DNA of 43,063 bases from UBA5177 sp002413265 (GTDB taxonomy: Bacteria > Chloroflexota > UBA5177): NCBI GenBank assembly GCA_036752825.1, contig DAIORV010000007.1, forward strand, positions 1 through 43,063, in the 5' to 3' direction. Shown in pieces: positions 32,086 through 40,332 of the stretch; position 1 is the first letter of the stretch, and each line of letters begins with the position of its first letter. The translations under genes and the position numbers were made by a program. A model generated the notes under the pieces. It ran no database searches and was not told where the DNA came from. It saw only the letters and a list, made by a program, of their open reading frames with translations.

Positions 32086-35000
32086 CTACGCCGAGGGACT
32101 CTCGGCTGTCTCTTTGTCCTTGATGACCAGCCAGCGGTCGAGCACCTCCACGATCGTATGCCGCGTCACAGGCTTCGCCACGTAGTCGTCCATTCCCGCG
32201 GCGATGCAATTCTCGCGGTCCCCGGACATGGCGTTTGCCGTCATGGCGATCACCGGAACATGGCTGTCGGTGGTGACCTCAATGCCTCGTATCTGTCGAG
32301 TGGCCTCGTAGCCATCCATCTCCGGCATTTGGCAATCCATGAATATGAGGTCGTACCGTTGTGGATCGTAAGTGAAGGTCTTTACCGCCTGCACGCCGTT
32401 GCTCACTATGTGAACTGAGTGACCCAGCTTCTCCAGCTGGCGCAGGGTCATGATCTGGTTGTTCGGGTTGTCTTCTACGACCAACAGCAGCGCTCCGGTT
32501 CTGACGATGGGAACGTTCGCCGTGGAGAGCGCGGACGCAGCCTGGTCCGGCCTCGTCTCCTCCGCCCGAGCGATCTGTTCCGTCACCGGCTCCGATCCGA
32601 GCACCGCGAGCGCGATGGCTGCCTCAACTTGAGAGCGCTTTACCGGCTTCGTCAGATAGGCCGCGAATTTTGCACCCTCGCCGTGCCGTTTGTCTCTTGC
32701 TGACAGAAGGATGACTGGGGTGCTGCTGAGACGGGCGAGTAGCTCCATGTCAGACACATCCGACTGCGTGATGACCACGTTGTACCGGCTCTGATCGGCG
32801 GCCTGGGACATCAAGTCCAGCGCCTCTCGACCACTACCGGCCGAGTCGCTGCTGACTCCAGAGACCCTGAGTATGTCGGTCAGTACCGACCGGCTGGTCT
32901 CGCTCCCACCCACGACCAGAGCCCGCAAGCCGTACAACCCGGACCGTCTCGGATCGGGACGCTCAGCGGCAGCTTCGGGCATGTCGAATCGCGCGGTGAA
33001 CCAGAACGTAGAGCCTTGATCTTCGCTGCTCTCTACGCCCACTTCGCCGCCCATCATCTCTGCCAGGCGCTTGCAGATCGCCAGCCCGAGGCCCGTGCCT
33101 CCGTATTTGCGAGTGGTCGAACCATCCGCTTGAACGAATGCTTGGAAGAGCCGGTCCTGAGCCGCGGCGGACAATCCAATGCCGGTGTCGGTCACCGTAA
33201 AGCGAACGATGCCACTTCCCTCGCCCTGCCGATCCAGGGAGGCTCGCACGACCACGTCGCCGCTCTCCGTGAACTTTACGGCGTTGCTGATCAAATTAAG
33301 GAGGATCTGCCTCACTCTGCCCGGATCTCCTCGCAGAACGTCCGGCACCCCGCTCGAGACATGCGTCATGAGCGACAGTCCTTTTTCACGCGCTCGCGCC
33401 GCCATGAGCTCCGCGGCTCCTTCGACCACTTCGGTCGGACTGAAGTCCAGGCTCTCGAGAACAACCTTATCGGCTTCCATCTTCGAGAAGTCGAGAATGT
33501 CGTTGATGATCCGCAAAAGCTCTTGCGCCGAGTTTTCTACCACCGTCACGTACTCGAGCTGCTCGCCGTCGAGTCGAGTGTCACGCAGCAGTTCATTCAT
33601 GCCGATGATGCCGTTCATCGGTGTGCGGATCTCGTGACTCATGGTGGCCAGGAACTCCGACTTGAGTCGCGAGGATTCAAGCGCCTGATCGCGCGCCGTG
33701 GCGAGGTCCTCCTCCATCCGTTTGCGCTCGGTCAGGTCCGTCGCCACCATGATCGCGCCCACCACCCTGCCGTCGACGCGACGTGGAACGTGCGTGTTGA
33801 GCACGAACAGCAGACGGCCGTCGGCCGCTTCGACGTGGGTCTCGTACGCCGAGGCTCGACCATCGGCCTCCGCTTCAAACGCTTCGCGCAGCACCTCGTG
33901 ATCGTCCTCTAACGTGAAGTCGAACGGTGACGAGCCAATCAGCTCTTCGGGCTTGCGTGCCAGCATACGGCCGTACGCAGGGTTCACGAATTCGAAGCGC
34001 CCATCGGCGTCGGTGACCGCCAGCCCCTGGCCCATACTGTTCATCACCTGAAGGGCGAAATCCCGCTGGACTTCCACTTCGCGTTCGGCTCTGCGCTGAG
34101 CGGTGACGTCTGCATAGATGACCAGCATGCCCTGCGGACGATCTCGAGTATCCCGAATTGGGGCCGCCGACATGTACATGTCGAGTGTCTTTCCTGACAT
34201 GGACCGGCGAGTGACCGGCACGTTGGTGATTGTTTCACCTGCCATGGCTCGGGCGCGGAAGTCGCTCTCGGCACCGGCGTACGGCCCCGGCTGACCGTGC
34301 ACGTCGTCCTCAGACCACTCGAAAGTAGCCGTTGCCGCCTCGTTCCAGGTCACCACATTTCCGCTGAGATCCAGCGTCATGATGGGTAGAGGCGAGGCTT
34401 GAACCACGCCTCTGATTACCTGGGCTGCCTCACTCATCGCGCGCGCTTCTCGCAGCTGCTCCTGGAACTGCTTGCGCTCGGTTATGTCTTCGATCATCAC
34501 GATGCCGTGTCTAGCTTCGGCAGTCTGAGAGGGTCGAACGACCGACATGGTCAGGTTGGCCCACATCGCGGAGCCATCTCTCTTCACGTAACGCATCTCA
34601 CCGTTGAACTGCTCGGACTGCCCGTCCAACAAGCTCTTGAGGGCTGATCGACTAGCCTCTACATCGTCGGGATGCGTCACCCAAAAGAGGTCGTGTCCAA
34701 ACAATTCCTCGCGCTGATATCCCAGCATGGAAGCGAGCTCCTCGTTGATGACCCGGAACCGGCCCTCTCGATCTGTATGGCCAACGCCGATCGGAGCCTG
34801 GTCGAACGTCAACCGGAACAAGTCTTCGACATCGCGCATGACGACGCTTCCGGTCTGTTTGTGCTCCGTTACATCCTGGAGCTCACCGGCGATGAACCAA
34901 GGGCGGCCCTCACTGTCGTTGATCACCGACACCTGCATGAACCCGTACAGAATCTGCTGATTCCCTCGTTCGAACTTCTTCTCAATCTCGTACGAAGACC

Positions 35001-35436
35001 GCTTGCCGGTGATCATCTCGCGAACTAGATCGGCATCGTTGTGACGATCGTTCTGCGTCACGAAGTCATCGAGAAACTTCCCGATCAGATCGTCCTCGCG
35101 ATAGCCGAGCATTCGCTGGAACGCCGGATTGGTCTGAACGATGCGTCCTGACGTTTCCGTCAGAAACAGGCCGCCCACCGCCCCATAAGCCAGCGCCTGA
35201 AGCCGCGTCTCGCGATCGACGACGTCCGTGTCCTCTTGCTGGTTTGCTTGTTTCGGCTTCTGTCCCCTTTTGCCCGTGAAGAGCAGCCAGAGCGCAGACA
35301 GGATACACAGCACCCCACCGGCCGCCACCGCGTCCTTCCACCAGCTCGGGTGAGTGAGGAATAAGACGATGCACAGCGCTCCGAACACTATTAAGAAGAG
35401 TGCAACCGGGTAGCGCACCTTAGACGGATTCGACAT
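32086..35436 (-). CDS. Hybrid sensor histidine kinase with four PAS domains and two receiver domains
   Basis: About 1116 residues. Two N-terminal helices (about 13-30 and 40-58) anchor it. Four PAS-type segments follow, recognisable by phrases such as ETSGRIVQTNPAFQRMLGY, GRFRVINEELASMLGY, SGNVVTWNEAATATFEWSE and GRFEFVNPAYGRML. HisKA has SHEIRTPMNGIIGMNEL, with the phospho-acceptor His near 601. The ATPase domain has NLISNAVKFTESG, DTGIGLS and GGTGLGLAICKRLAEMMGG. The first receiver has lost its phospho-acceptor Asp (NVVITQSDVSDM), while the second is canonical (LIFMDCQMPEMDG, about 1035). Start ATG at 35436 with GGAGGG; an earlier in-frame GTG is less likely. The output regulator is not adjacent. 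Confidence 0.95.
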   Translation of the reverse strand: MSNPSKVRYPVALFLIVFGALCIVLFLTHPSWWKDAVAAGGVLCILSALWLLFTGKRGQKPKQANQQEDTDVVDRETRLQALAYGAVGGLFLTETSGRIVQTNPAFQRMLGYREDDLIGKFLDDFVTQNDRHNDADLVREMITGKRSSYEIEKKFERGNQQILYGFMQVSVINDSEGRPWFIAGELQDVTEHKQTGSVVMRDVEDLFRLTFDQAPIGVGHTDREGRFRVINEELASMLGYQREELFGHDLFWVTHPDDVEASRSALKSLLDGQSEQFNGEMRYVKRDGSAMWANLTMSVVRPSQTAEARHGIVMIEDITERKQFQEQLREARAMSEAAQVIRGVVQASPLPIMTLDLSGNVVTWNEAATATFEWSEDDVHGQPGPYAGAESDFRARAMAGETITNVPVTRRSMSGKTLDMYMSAAPIRDTRDRPQGMLVIYADVTAQRRAEREVEVQRDFALQVMNSMGQGLAVTDADGRFEFVNPAYGRMLARKPEELIGSSPFDFTLEDDHEVLREAFEAEADGRASAYETHVEAADGRLLFVLNTHVPRRVDGRVVGAIMVATDLTERKRMEEDLATARDQALESSRLKSEFLATMSHEIRTPMNGIIGMNELLRDTRLDGEQLEYVTVVENSAQELLRIINDILDFSKMEADKVVLESLDFSPTEVVEGAAELMAARAREKGLSLMTHVSSGVPDVLRGDPGRVRQILLNLISNAVKFTESGDVVVRASLDRQGEGSGIVRFTVTDTGIGLSAAAQDRLFQAFVQADGSTTRKYGGTGLGLAICKRLAEMMGGEVGVESSEDQGSTFWFTARFDMPEAAAERPDPRRSGLYGLRALVVGGSETSRSVLTDILRVSGVSSDSAGSGREALDLMSQAADQSRYNVVITQSDVSDMELLARLSSTPVILLSARDKRHGEGAKFAAYLTKPVKRSQVEAAIALAVLGSEPVTEQIARAEETRPDQAASALSTANVPIVRTGALLLVVEDNPNNQIMTLRQLEKLGHSVHIVSNGVQAVKTFTYDPQRYDLIFMDCQMPEMDGYEATRQIRGIEVTTDSHVPVIAMTANAMSGDRENCIAAGMDDYVAKPVTRHTIVEVLDRWLVIKDKETAESPSA

Positions 35437-35597
35437 TGGTCCCTCCACTTACCGGGTGCGCTCTCCTCGGCCGCGCTTCACCACGGTGATCATACCAAGC
35501 CCAGTGAAAGAACAGTACATGGCCGGAGAGCGCGAATCAAGGACTCCCGCCCCCATACGGAGGGTGACTTTGGTCAGGCAGTCGGCGGCATAGGTGC

Positions 35598-35630
35598 GAG
35601 CCGGACACGCGGCAGGGCTGTGTCCGGCTC
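35598..35630. other. Perfect 11-bp inverted repeat upstream of hybrid kinase
   Basis: GAGCCGGACAC, 11-base loop GCGGCAGGGCT, GTGTCCGGCTC form a perfect 11-bp palindrome. It lies between the terminator of the osmC transcript and the hybrid kinase start (162 bases upstream of it). It is either a protein site or an RNA hairpin in the kinase leader; no U-run follows on either strand. Confidence 0.5.
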
Positions 35631-35652
35631 GATGGCAACCAGAGAGAAAAAT

Positions 35653-35672
35653 GGAGGGAGAGCGAACCCTCC
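35653..35672 (-). terminator. Rho-independent terminator downstream of osmC-like gene
   Basis: Read on the minus strand, GGAGGG, TTCGCTCT, CCCTCC is a 6-bp stem followed by ATTTTTCTCTC. It lies about 100 bases beyond the OsmC stop at 35771, so it should end that transcript before the kinase gene. Confidence 0.65.
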
Positions 35673-35770
35673 ACCGGAACTTCTTTCTGGCTGTCCAATG
35701 CATATACGCAGCGGGGTCACACACGGACTACCAGCAGGCTCCTTTCGTCCGGCGGAAGCCGCGAGGGGCT

Positions 35771-36205
35771 CTAATCAGCCGGTTCTGAGGGTCTTACTTC
35801 GAAGGAGCTTGTGATTTCGGTGGCTCTGACCAGCATCGCGTACGCCGAGCAATATTTTTGCTCGGAAAGCTCGATAGCCCGACGAACCGCTTCATCCGGC
35901 AGATCGGGTGCGTAAAGGAGGTGGTGAATCCTAATAGACGTGTACACGTGAGGGTGTTCGGCGGCCTGTGTTCCCGAAACGTTCACCGTGTACGCCTCAA
36001 CCGTGAGCCGTTTCTTGCGCAGTATTGAGATGACGTCCATGCCCGTGCAGCTCCCCAGGGACACCAGGAGAAGCTCCATGGGTCTCCAGCCGCGGCCGGT
36101 ACCTCCAAACCCCGGAGAGCTGTCCATGTGTACGGAGAGCCCGTCCTCCCCGCTCGACTCGAAATGCAAGCCTTCGAGGAGCCTGACCTCCACCGTACGG
36201 TCCAT
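35771..36205 (-). CDS. OsmC-family protein
   Basis: A 144-residue OsmC/Ohr-fold protein. The two expected redox cysteines are visible: Cys53 in LVSLGSCTGMDV and Cys119 in EQKYCSAYAM. The fold is recognisable from GRGWRPMELLLVSLGSC and the beta hairpin HVYTSIRIHHLLY. The family reduces organic hydroperoxides using a dithiol. The protein is cytosolic and monocistronic, with a downstream terminator. The AI-2E-type permease is upstream on the same strand, 44 bases away, so cotranscription is possible. Assignment to OsmC or Ohr subgroup is not attempted. Confidence 0.92.
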   Translation of the reverse strand: MDRTVEVRLLEGLHFESSGEDGLSVHMDSSPGFGGTGRGWRPMELLLVSLGSCTGMDVISILRKKRLTVEAYTVNVSGTQAAEHPHVYTSIRIHHLLYAPDLPDEAVRRAIELSEQKYCSAYAMLVRATEITSSFEVRPSEPAD

Positions 36206-36249
36206 TTACCTTCCTTTTGTTAGCGCGCTGCAGTCGAAACCGATGTCGA

Positions 36250-37458
36250 TCAGGATTTAGCGGCCGGTTGCTCGCCCGCCGCCGCGTCCATCTCACCCTC
36301 CACGGTTCGACCCACCACCTTGGCGACCATCTCTGGGCTCATTCCCCCGCGAGCTTCTCGCCAAGCGGCAGTAAGCGTCGCTTGTAAAAGCCCGGCCAGA
36401 GGCGCGCCGAACAGAGCTCCCCAAAAGCCGAACAGCTCCGTCCCGGCTACCAAGGCGATGATTGCCGTTGCCGGATGGATACCTATCGCCTCGCCCATTA
36501 TGCGCGGGCCCACGACGTCTCCCTCGACGACGTGAACGAAAGCAAAGTAGCCCAGAACCACCAATGCCAGAACCCATCCCTGAAACAGGGCGATGGTGAC
36601 GCACACGGCACCCGAGACAAGCACCCCGACAACCGGCACGAATTCCATGAAGAAGGCAAGGACCCCGAGCAGGGCGGCATACGGAACGTGCAGCACTGCC
36701 ATACCCACGCCAACCAGAACACCGATCAGGGTGGCGAGTGTCAACGTTCCTCGTATGTAGCCTCCGATCACCCTGTTGATCGCACCGAGAGCTCGATTGA
36801 TGCTCCGCTCATGCGCGTCCGGGGTTTCTCTTCGAAGCGCATCCGCCAGGCGTGGTCCGTTCGCGGTGAGGTAGATGCTCAAGATCAGCACGAGAATGAA
36901 GTCCACAATGGTCCCGAGGATGCTCGTCAGGATGCCGAGTGAGTCCTTTGCCGCGGTGGTCCCAATGCTCTGCAGATAGGTAATGGACTGAGCACGAGCG
37001 TGCGTGAGGTCGGCATTTTTCACTCCGAACGGCTTCAGCAAACGCAGTAGCTGAGGCTGGTAGGTATGAACCCGAGCGGCGTACTCAGGCAGTGCGTGCA
37101 CCAGCGTGGTCGCCTGCGTGGCAACGTTCGTGACGAGGAGCGCGCCGAGACCGAAGACGATGCCGAAGCCCAGCACGTAAGCGGTTGCGATCGCCGCCAT
37201 GCGTGGCATTCGCCGCTCCAGAAAGCCCACAAGAGGAGTCATGGCAAACGCAATGATCCCCGCCAGGACGATCGTGAGGATCGTCCTGACAATGTGGCTC
37301 ATGAGCCAGAGGATGACTGCGGCGACTGCCAGCCACGCGAGGATAGTCAGCGGCACAAAAAGAGCCCGTTGCCAGTCGATGTCTCGGTCCCACAGCGGCC
37401 TCGAGATGCGGACAGGCTCGGGTGCCCCCGGGCCTATACGGTGGTCGTCCTTAGTCAT
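36250..37458 (-). CDS. AI-2E family transporter
   Basis: About 402 residues from the ATG at 37458. Around eight membrane segments are visible, beginning with LTILAWLAVAAVILWLM and IVRTILTIVLAGIIAFAMTPL, and ending with GTELFGFWGALFGAPLAGLL, the conserved region of the family (once named UPF0118). The mid-region PQLLRLLKPFGVKNADLTHA is the external loop. Members have been linked to autoinducer or Na+/H+ export, but function here is unknown. The gene overlaps the small zinc-ribbon gene (37451-37747) by 8 bases. A longer in-frame reading reaching 37854 is rejected because that stretch codes for the other gene in another frame. Confidence 0.9.
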   Translation of the reverse strand: MTKDDHRIGPGAPEPVRISRPLWDRDIDWQRALFVPLTILAWLAVAAVILWLMSHIVRTILTIVLAGIIAFAMTPLVGFLERRMPRMAAIATAYVLGFGIVFGLGALLVTNVATQATTLVHALPEYAARVHTYQPQLLRLLKPFGVKNADLTHARAQSITYLQSIGTTAAKDSLGILTSILGTIVDFILVLILSIYLTANGPRLADALRRETPDAHERSINRALGAINRVIGGYIRGTLTLATLIGVLVGVGMAVLHVPYAALLGVLAFFMEFVPVVGVLVSGAVCVTIALFQGWVLALVVLGYFAFVHVVEGDVVGPRIMGEAIGIHPATAIIALVAGTELFGFWGALFGAPLAGLLQATLTAAWREARGGMSPEMVAKVVGRTVEGEMDAAAGEQPAAKS

Positions 37459-37747
37459 CGACTTGGAAGGGACAGCTCTCGCTCTGGCAAACCGCGAGGT
37501 GGTAAAAGCCTCTGTCCTGGGCCCGCCGCGTGCGCATGACCCACAGAATCTCTCCGCACTCGGGGCACGAAAGATCTGAGCTGAGCTGCACCCAGCGCAC
37601 TGCCTCGGCCTCCTCCATCCCGGACGGCACTCGATCGAACCAGGAATCGATCTGACTGAATATTGGCAAGGCGCTGACCGTGAGCCACCCCCGAACGAAT
37701 TCCGTGCCCGAGTATAAGTCAGCCGCGCGGAACGCTCGCGGGCCCAA
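37451..37747 (-). CDS. Small zinc-ribbon protein, coupled to AI-2E-type permease
   Basis: A protein of up to 98 residues. The C-terminal half has LSCPECGEILWVMRTRRAQD and LAVCQSESCPFQVDD, giving C-x2-C and C-x5-C pairs as in a zinc ribbon. Its stop overlaps the permease ATG by 8 bases, suggesting translational coupling. The N-terminal start is uncertain: the TTG at 37747 has no clear ribosome site, and ATG at 37618 is an alternative. I do not recognise a family; a nucleic-acid or protein-binding role is possible. The tight spacing argues that the pair work together. Confidence 0.6.
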   Translation of the reverse strand: MGPRAFRAADLYSGTEFVRGWLTVSALPIFSQIDSWFDRVPSGMEEAEAVRWVQLSSDLSCPECGEILWVMRTRRAQDRGFYHLAVCQSESCPFQVDD

Positions 37748-37864
37748 TAGGCACCGCGACAGACGAAGAAGCCGTTGGCCAGCCTATGGTCATGTCGATC
37801 CGCCCTGCGGTACATTTGCGCATTCGCAGGCGGTACTGCCGACAGAGGGGGCACAGAAGGCGCA

Positions 37865-38551
37865 ATGACGAATCCGGAGGCCGATGCCAGTGTCCCTGCT
37901 AGCGCCTTTCAAGCCACCGGCGAAGAGGACCTTCTTGATGCGCTGAGGCAGGGCGACGAGGCGACGTTCGTGTTCCTGGTTACGCGGTACCACGCCGCTC
38001 TTGTTCGTCTCGCACGCACTTTCGTGGCAGATCAAGCCACTGCAGAGGAGGTCGTGCAAGAAACCTGGCTCGCCGTGCTCAACGGAATAGAGAAATTCGA
38101 AGCTCGGTCCTCGTTGAAGACCTGGATCTTTCGGATCCTCATGAACCGGGCGAAAACGCGCGGCGTTCGAGACAAGAGAAGCGCGCCCTTTTCCTCTCTG
38201 GATGCTTCCCTTGATCAGCAGGACCCAGCAGTCGACCCTGACAGATTCACGTCGACGGAAGACGGCCAGTGGTCAGGGCATTGGCTCTACCCTCCGACTG
38301 ACTGGGACGTGACCCCGGAACAGGTAATCCTCTCCTCCGAGACACGCGAAATAATCGAGCGGACAATCGCGTCACTTCCACCAGGTCAACGTCAGGTCAT
38401 CACCCTGCGTGATCTTGAAGGCTGGAGTGCCGCCGAAGTCTGTAATGCCCTTGGCCTCAGCGAGACCAATGGAAGAGTGCTGCTTCACAGAGCAAGAGCG
38501 AAAGTGCGGTCTGCACTGGAGCAATACTTCATGAGCGAGTCCACATCGTGA
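37865..38551 (+). CDS. ECF-type RNA polymerase sigma factor (pair 3)
   Basis: A 228-residue sigma factor. Region 2 is in FLVTRYHAALVRLARTFVAD with TAEEVVQETWLAVLNGIEKF and SLKTWIFRILMNRAKTRGV. Region 4 is in IASLPPGQRQVITLRDLEGWSAAEV with SETNGRVLLHRARAKVRSALEQ. A longer than usual linker (about 60 residues, including SGHWLYPPTDWDVTPEQV) separates regions 2 and 4, a feature of some ECF groups. The ATG at 37865 is chosen over an in-frame TTG at 37775. It overlaps the anti-sigma gene by 4 bases (GTGA). Confidence 0.93.
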   Translation: MTNPEADASVPASAFQATGEEDLLDALRQGDEATFVFLVTRYHAALVRLARTFVADQATAEEVVQETWLAVLNGIEKFEARSSLKTWIFRILMNRAKTRGVRDKRSAPFSSLDASLDQQDPAVDPDRFTSTEDGQWSGHWLYPPTDWDVTPEQVILSSETREIIERTIASLPPGQRQVITLRDLEGWSAAEVCNALGLSETNGRVLLHRARAKVRSALEQYFMSESTS

Positions 38552-38796
38552 GCGAATTTGAGCACATGTCGTGCCGAGAGTTGGTCGAGACAATCACCGA
38601 ATATCTCGAAGGATCACTCCCTCGAGCAGATCTCGACCGCTTCGAGTCCCACCTCCAGATATGTGATGGCTGCCGCCACTATCTTTCGCAGATGAAAACA
38701 ACTGTCGCTGCCCTACGGAGCCTTTGTGACGATCGCTTGCAAGCGGCGCAGCGCGACGAGCTCGTGAATCTCTTCCACGGCTGGAAGAGGGGCTGA
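38548..38796 (+). CDS. Zinc-finger anti-sigma factor (pair 3)
   Basis: An 82-residue protein. The motif SHLQICDGCRHYL is the H-x3-C-x2-C zinc signature of ZAS-type (zf-HC2) anti-sigma domains. An upstream acidic helix (CRELVETITEYLEGSLPRAD) is the usual sigma-binding part. There is no membrane helix, so it is cytosolic, unlike the other two anti-sigma-type proteins in this window. It starts at a GTG overlapping the sigma stop (GTGA), indicating translational coupling. Confidence 0.9.
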   Translation: MSEFEHMSCRELVETITEYLEGSLPRADLDRFESHLQICDGCRHYLSQMKTTVAALRSLCDDRLQAAQRDELVNLFHGWKRG

Positions 38797-38799
38797 AGA

Positions 38800-38883
38800 A
38801 TGTTTCTCCTCATTGCTGCTGTTGGGGCGTTGCTCTTGACGTTCGACCGGCTTTCAGCCCACAGGCGCAGGCTCAGCACCTAG
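38800..38883 (+). CDS. Very small hydrophobic ORF after anti-sigma gene
   Basis: Twenty-seven codons beginning MFLLIAAVGALLLTFDRL and ending with a basic tail (HRRRLST). It starts 3 bases after the anti-sigma stop, and the GGCTGAAGA context gives only a weak ribosome site. It could be a small membrane peptide cotranscribed with the sigma unit, or chance. Evidence is only its position and hydrophobic pattern. Confidence 0.3.
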   Translation: MFLLIAAVGALLLTFDRLSAHRRRLST

Positions 38884-38895
38884 CTCGGGCGCCCG

Positions 38896-38901
38896 TATAA
38901 T
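38896..38901 (+). promoter_or_regulatory. Consensus -10 box TATAAT before ankyrin gene
   Basis: TATAAT stands 26 bases upstream of the chosen GTG start at 38927. No matching -35 box is visible at the proper distance (the bases there read TCAGCA). It supports the later start, because the earlier ATG at 38900 lies inside the box. Confidence 0.45.
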
Positions 38902-38926
38902 GCTCGCCGAGGAGAGGAGCCCGCCC

Positions 38927-39331
38927 GTGGATGACAAGAAGCCCATAGATGCAAAACTCGTGCACGAGTTCGTGGGGAACGCCCACGGCAACCTTGCACG
39001 GGTGAAAGAACTGCTCGAGATTGAACCTGCCCTGGTTAACTCGTGCTGGGACTGGGGTGAAGGTGACTGGGAGACCGGGCTTGGAGCCGCCTCGCACATG
39101 GGCAACCGGCCCATAGCCGAGTACTTGCTCGCTAGAGGTGCGCGCCTCGACATATTTGCGGCCGCCATGCTGGGCCGCGTTGACGTCGTGCACGCTACGC
39201 TGTCCGCCTTTCCCGCCATGACTGATTCTCTGGGCCCGCATGGCATCCCTCTGCTGGCACATGCAAAGGCCGGCGGCGACGGATCGGTCGAAGTTGTGCG
39301 GCTGCTCGAGCGTGAAGTTGCGGTGCCCTAG
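38927..39331 (+). CDS. Ankyrin-repeat protein
   Basis: A protein of about 134 residues from a GTG preceded by GGAGAGGAG. Ankyrin-type helices are visible: NLARVKELLEIEPALVNS, TGLGAASHMGNRPIAEYLLARGARL, FAAAMLGRVDVVHATLSAF and VEVVRLLERE. The repeats are short and irregular but follow the A-x-x-x-G-x-x-x-x-V-x-x-L-L pattern. The protein is probably cytosolic and acts by protein contact; no other domain is present. It is upstream of a SnoaL-like gene by 93 bp on the same strand. Confidence 0.8.
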   Translation: MDDKKPIDAKLVHEFVGNAHGNLARVKELLEIEPALVNSCWDWGEGDWETGLGAASHMGNRPIAEYLLARGARLDIFAAAMLGRVDVVHATLSAFPAMTDSLGPHGIPLLAHAKAGGDGSVEVVRLLEREVAVP

Positions 39332-39424
39332 TTTCGACTTTGAGCTTTTGCCAATCACCGGAGCCGTGGTGTTCGCTTACGGCGGCACAGCAAGATTCGT
39401 CGCCCACCTCGGAGAGAAGGATGC

Positions 39425-39793
39425 ATGATGATCGAAGCTGACGTGGAAGCTAAGGCAACGCTTCAGGCCATCGACGGGTTCAACGAAGCCTTTAATCGGC
39501 ACGACGTTGATGCCGTAATGCGCCACATGACCGACGACTGTGTCTTTGAGAGCACCGGACCCGCCCCTGACGGCGCTAGATTCGTCGGGCAAGATGCCGT
39601 CCGCGGTGTCTGGGAGGATTTCTTTGGCAGCTCTCCAGGCGCCCATTTTGACGCCGAAGAGGTGATCGCGACGGGTGATCGCTGCGTCGTTCGCTGGCTG
39701 TATGCCTTCGAGGGCGGACACATAAGAGGCGTCGACGTCATTCGGGTACGGGACGGCAAGGTCGCGGAGAAGTTCGCCTACGTCAAGGGGTAG
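39425..39793 (+). CDS. SnoaL/NTF2-like protein
   Basis: A 122-residue alpha+beta barrel protein. FNEAFNRHDVDAVMRHMTDDCVFE is the typical N-terminal helix and first strand, followed by VRGVWEDFFGSSPGAHF and RGVDVIRVRDGKVAEKFAYVKG. The fold hosts many small-molecule enzymes and binding proteins; no catalytic residue is assigned. The ribosome site GGAGAGAAGG stands just before the ATG. It probably follows the ankyrin gene in one transcript. Confidence 0.87.
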   Translation: MMIEADVEAKATLQAIDGFNEAFNRHDVDAVMRHMTDDCVFESTGPAPDGARFVGQDAVRGVWEDFFGSSPGAHFDAEEVIATGDRCVVRWLYAFEGGHIRGVDVIRVRDGKVAEKFAYVKG

Positions 39794-39921
39794 CGCCCCG
39801 TGCACCGTCTCGGAGCGCGCCGTCGTCCAGCTCCTCTGGCTCGATGGGGAAGGGGCGGCACGCATCTTGAAGCCTCCGGTCAGCCTGAGTTGGCCAATCA
39901 CTTCCGGTAAGGGGCAGCAGC

Positions 39922-40203
39922 ATGGAAGGTGGGACCAAGCCGCGCATGGATGGGCCGGTTATTGATGAGTCGACCCATGAACATCGATACACGCTGTTCG
40001 GGGAGCGAACGATTTCCTTTTCAATCGTTCCCGAAGCTGAGGGCTGGGCAGTCCGAATTGAAGGCGTGCCGGCTCCAAGCATCATCCACGATCACCCTTG
40101 GGAGAGCCTCGAGGAGGCGCGGGAGGCGGCCCTCAAAGCGGTAAACGACATGCAGAAGCTGGAGCGGATGCAGCGAGATGACCAAGCGGGCAGCAGCGGC
40201 TAG
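39922..40203 (+). CDS. Hypothetical protein
   Basis: A 93-residue soluble protein. The centre TLFGERTISFSIVPEAEGWA and RIEGVPAPSIIHDHPWESLE form alternating strands and a helix (EAREAALKAVNDMQKLERMQ), resembling a small HicB-like or DUF1508-like fold only in outline. No family is claimed. The ATG has GGTAAGGGG-like bases upstream, and an internal ATG at 39946 is an alternative start. Confidence 0.65.
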   Translation: MEGGTKPRMDGPVIDESTHEHRYTLFGERTISFSIVPEAEGWAVRIEGVPAPSIIHDHPWESLEEAREAALKAVNDMQKLERMQRDDQAGSSG

Positions 40204-40332
40204 GGCTCGGCAACGTTACAGCAGCGTGCCCGGCACATTCGGTCGTGGTTGACGGCCCGTGACGGCTCCCTGGACGAAACGGAGCCCTTGGCGGGCAGGT
40301 GATAGTGTGAGGCATCTGGAGAGCATGCAGCT

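Noticed and set aside
33016..33912. 298-residue open frame on the plus strand inside the hybrid kinase
   Set aside because: It is antisense to strongly conserved kinase domains, has no recognisable features, and its length results from GC-rich codon bias.
35581..35680. Possible riboswitch (GGCAACC-like bases next to two hairpins)
   Set aside because: The bases do not follow any riboswitch consensus I know. On the minus strand one hairpin is a normal terminator and the other a simple inverted repeat.
36250..37854. Long form of the AI-2E permease starting at 37854
   Set aside because: The first 132 residues lack membrane character and lie over a separate zinc-ribbon gene; the ATG at 37458 fits the family.
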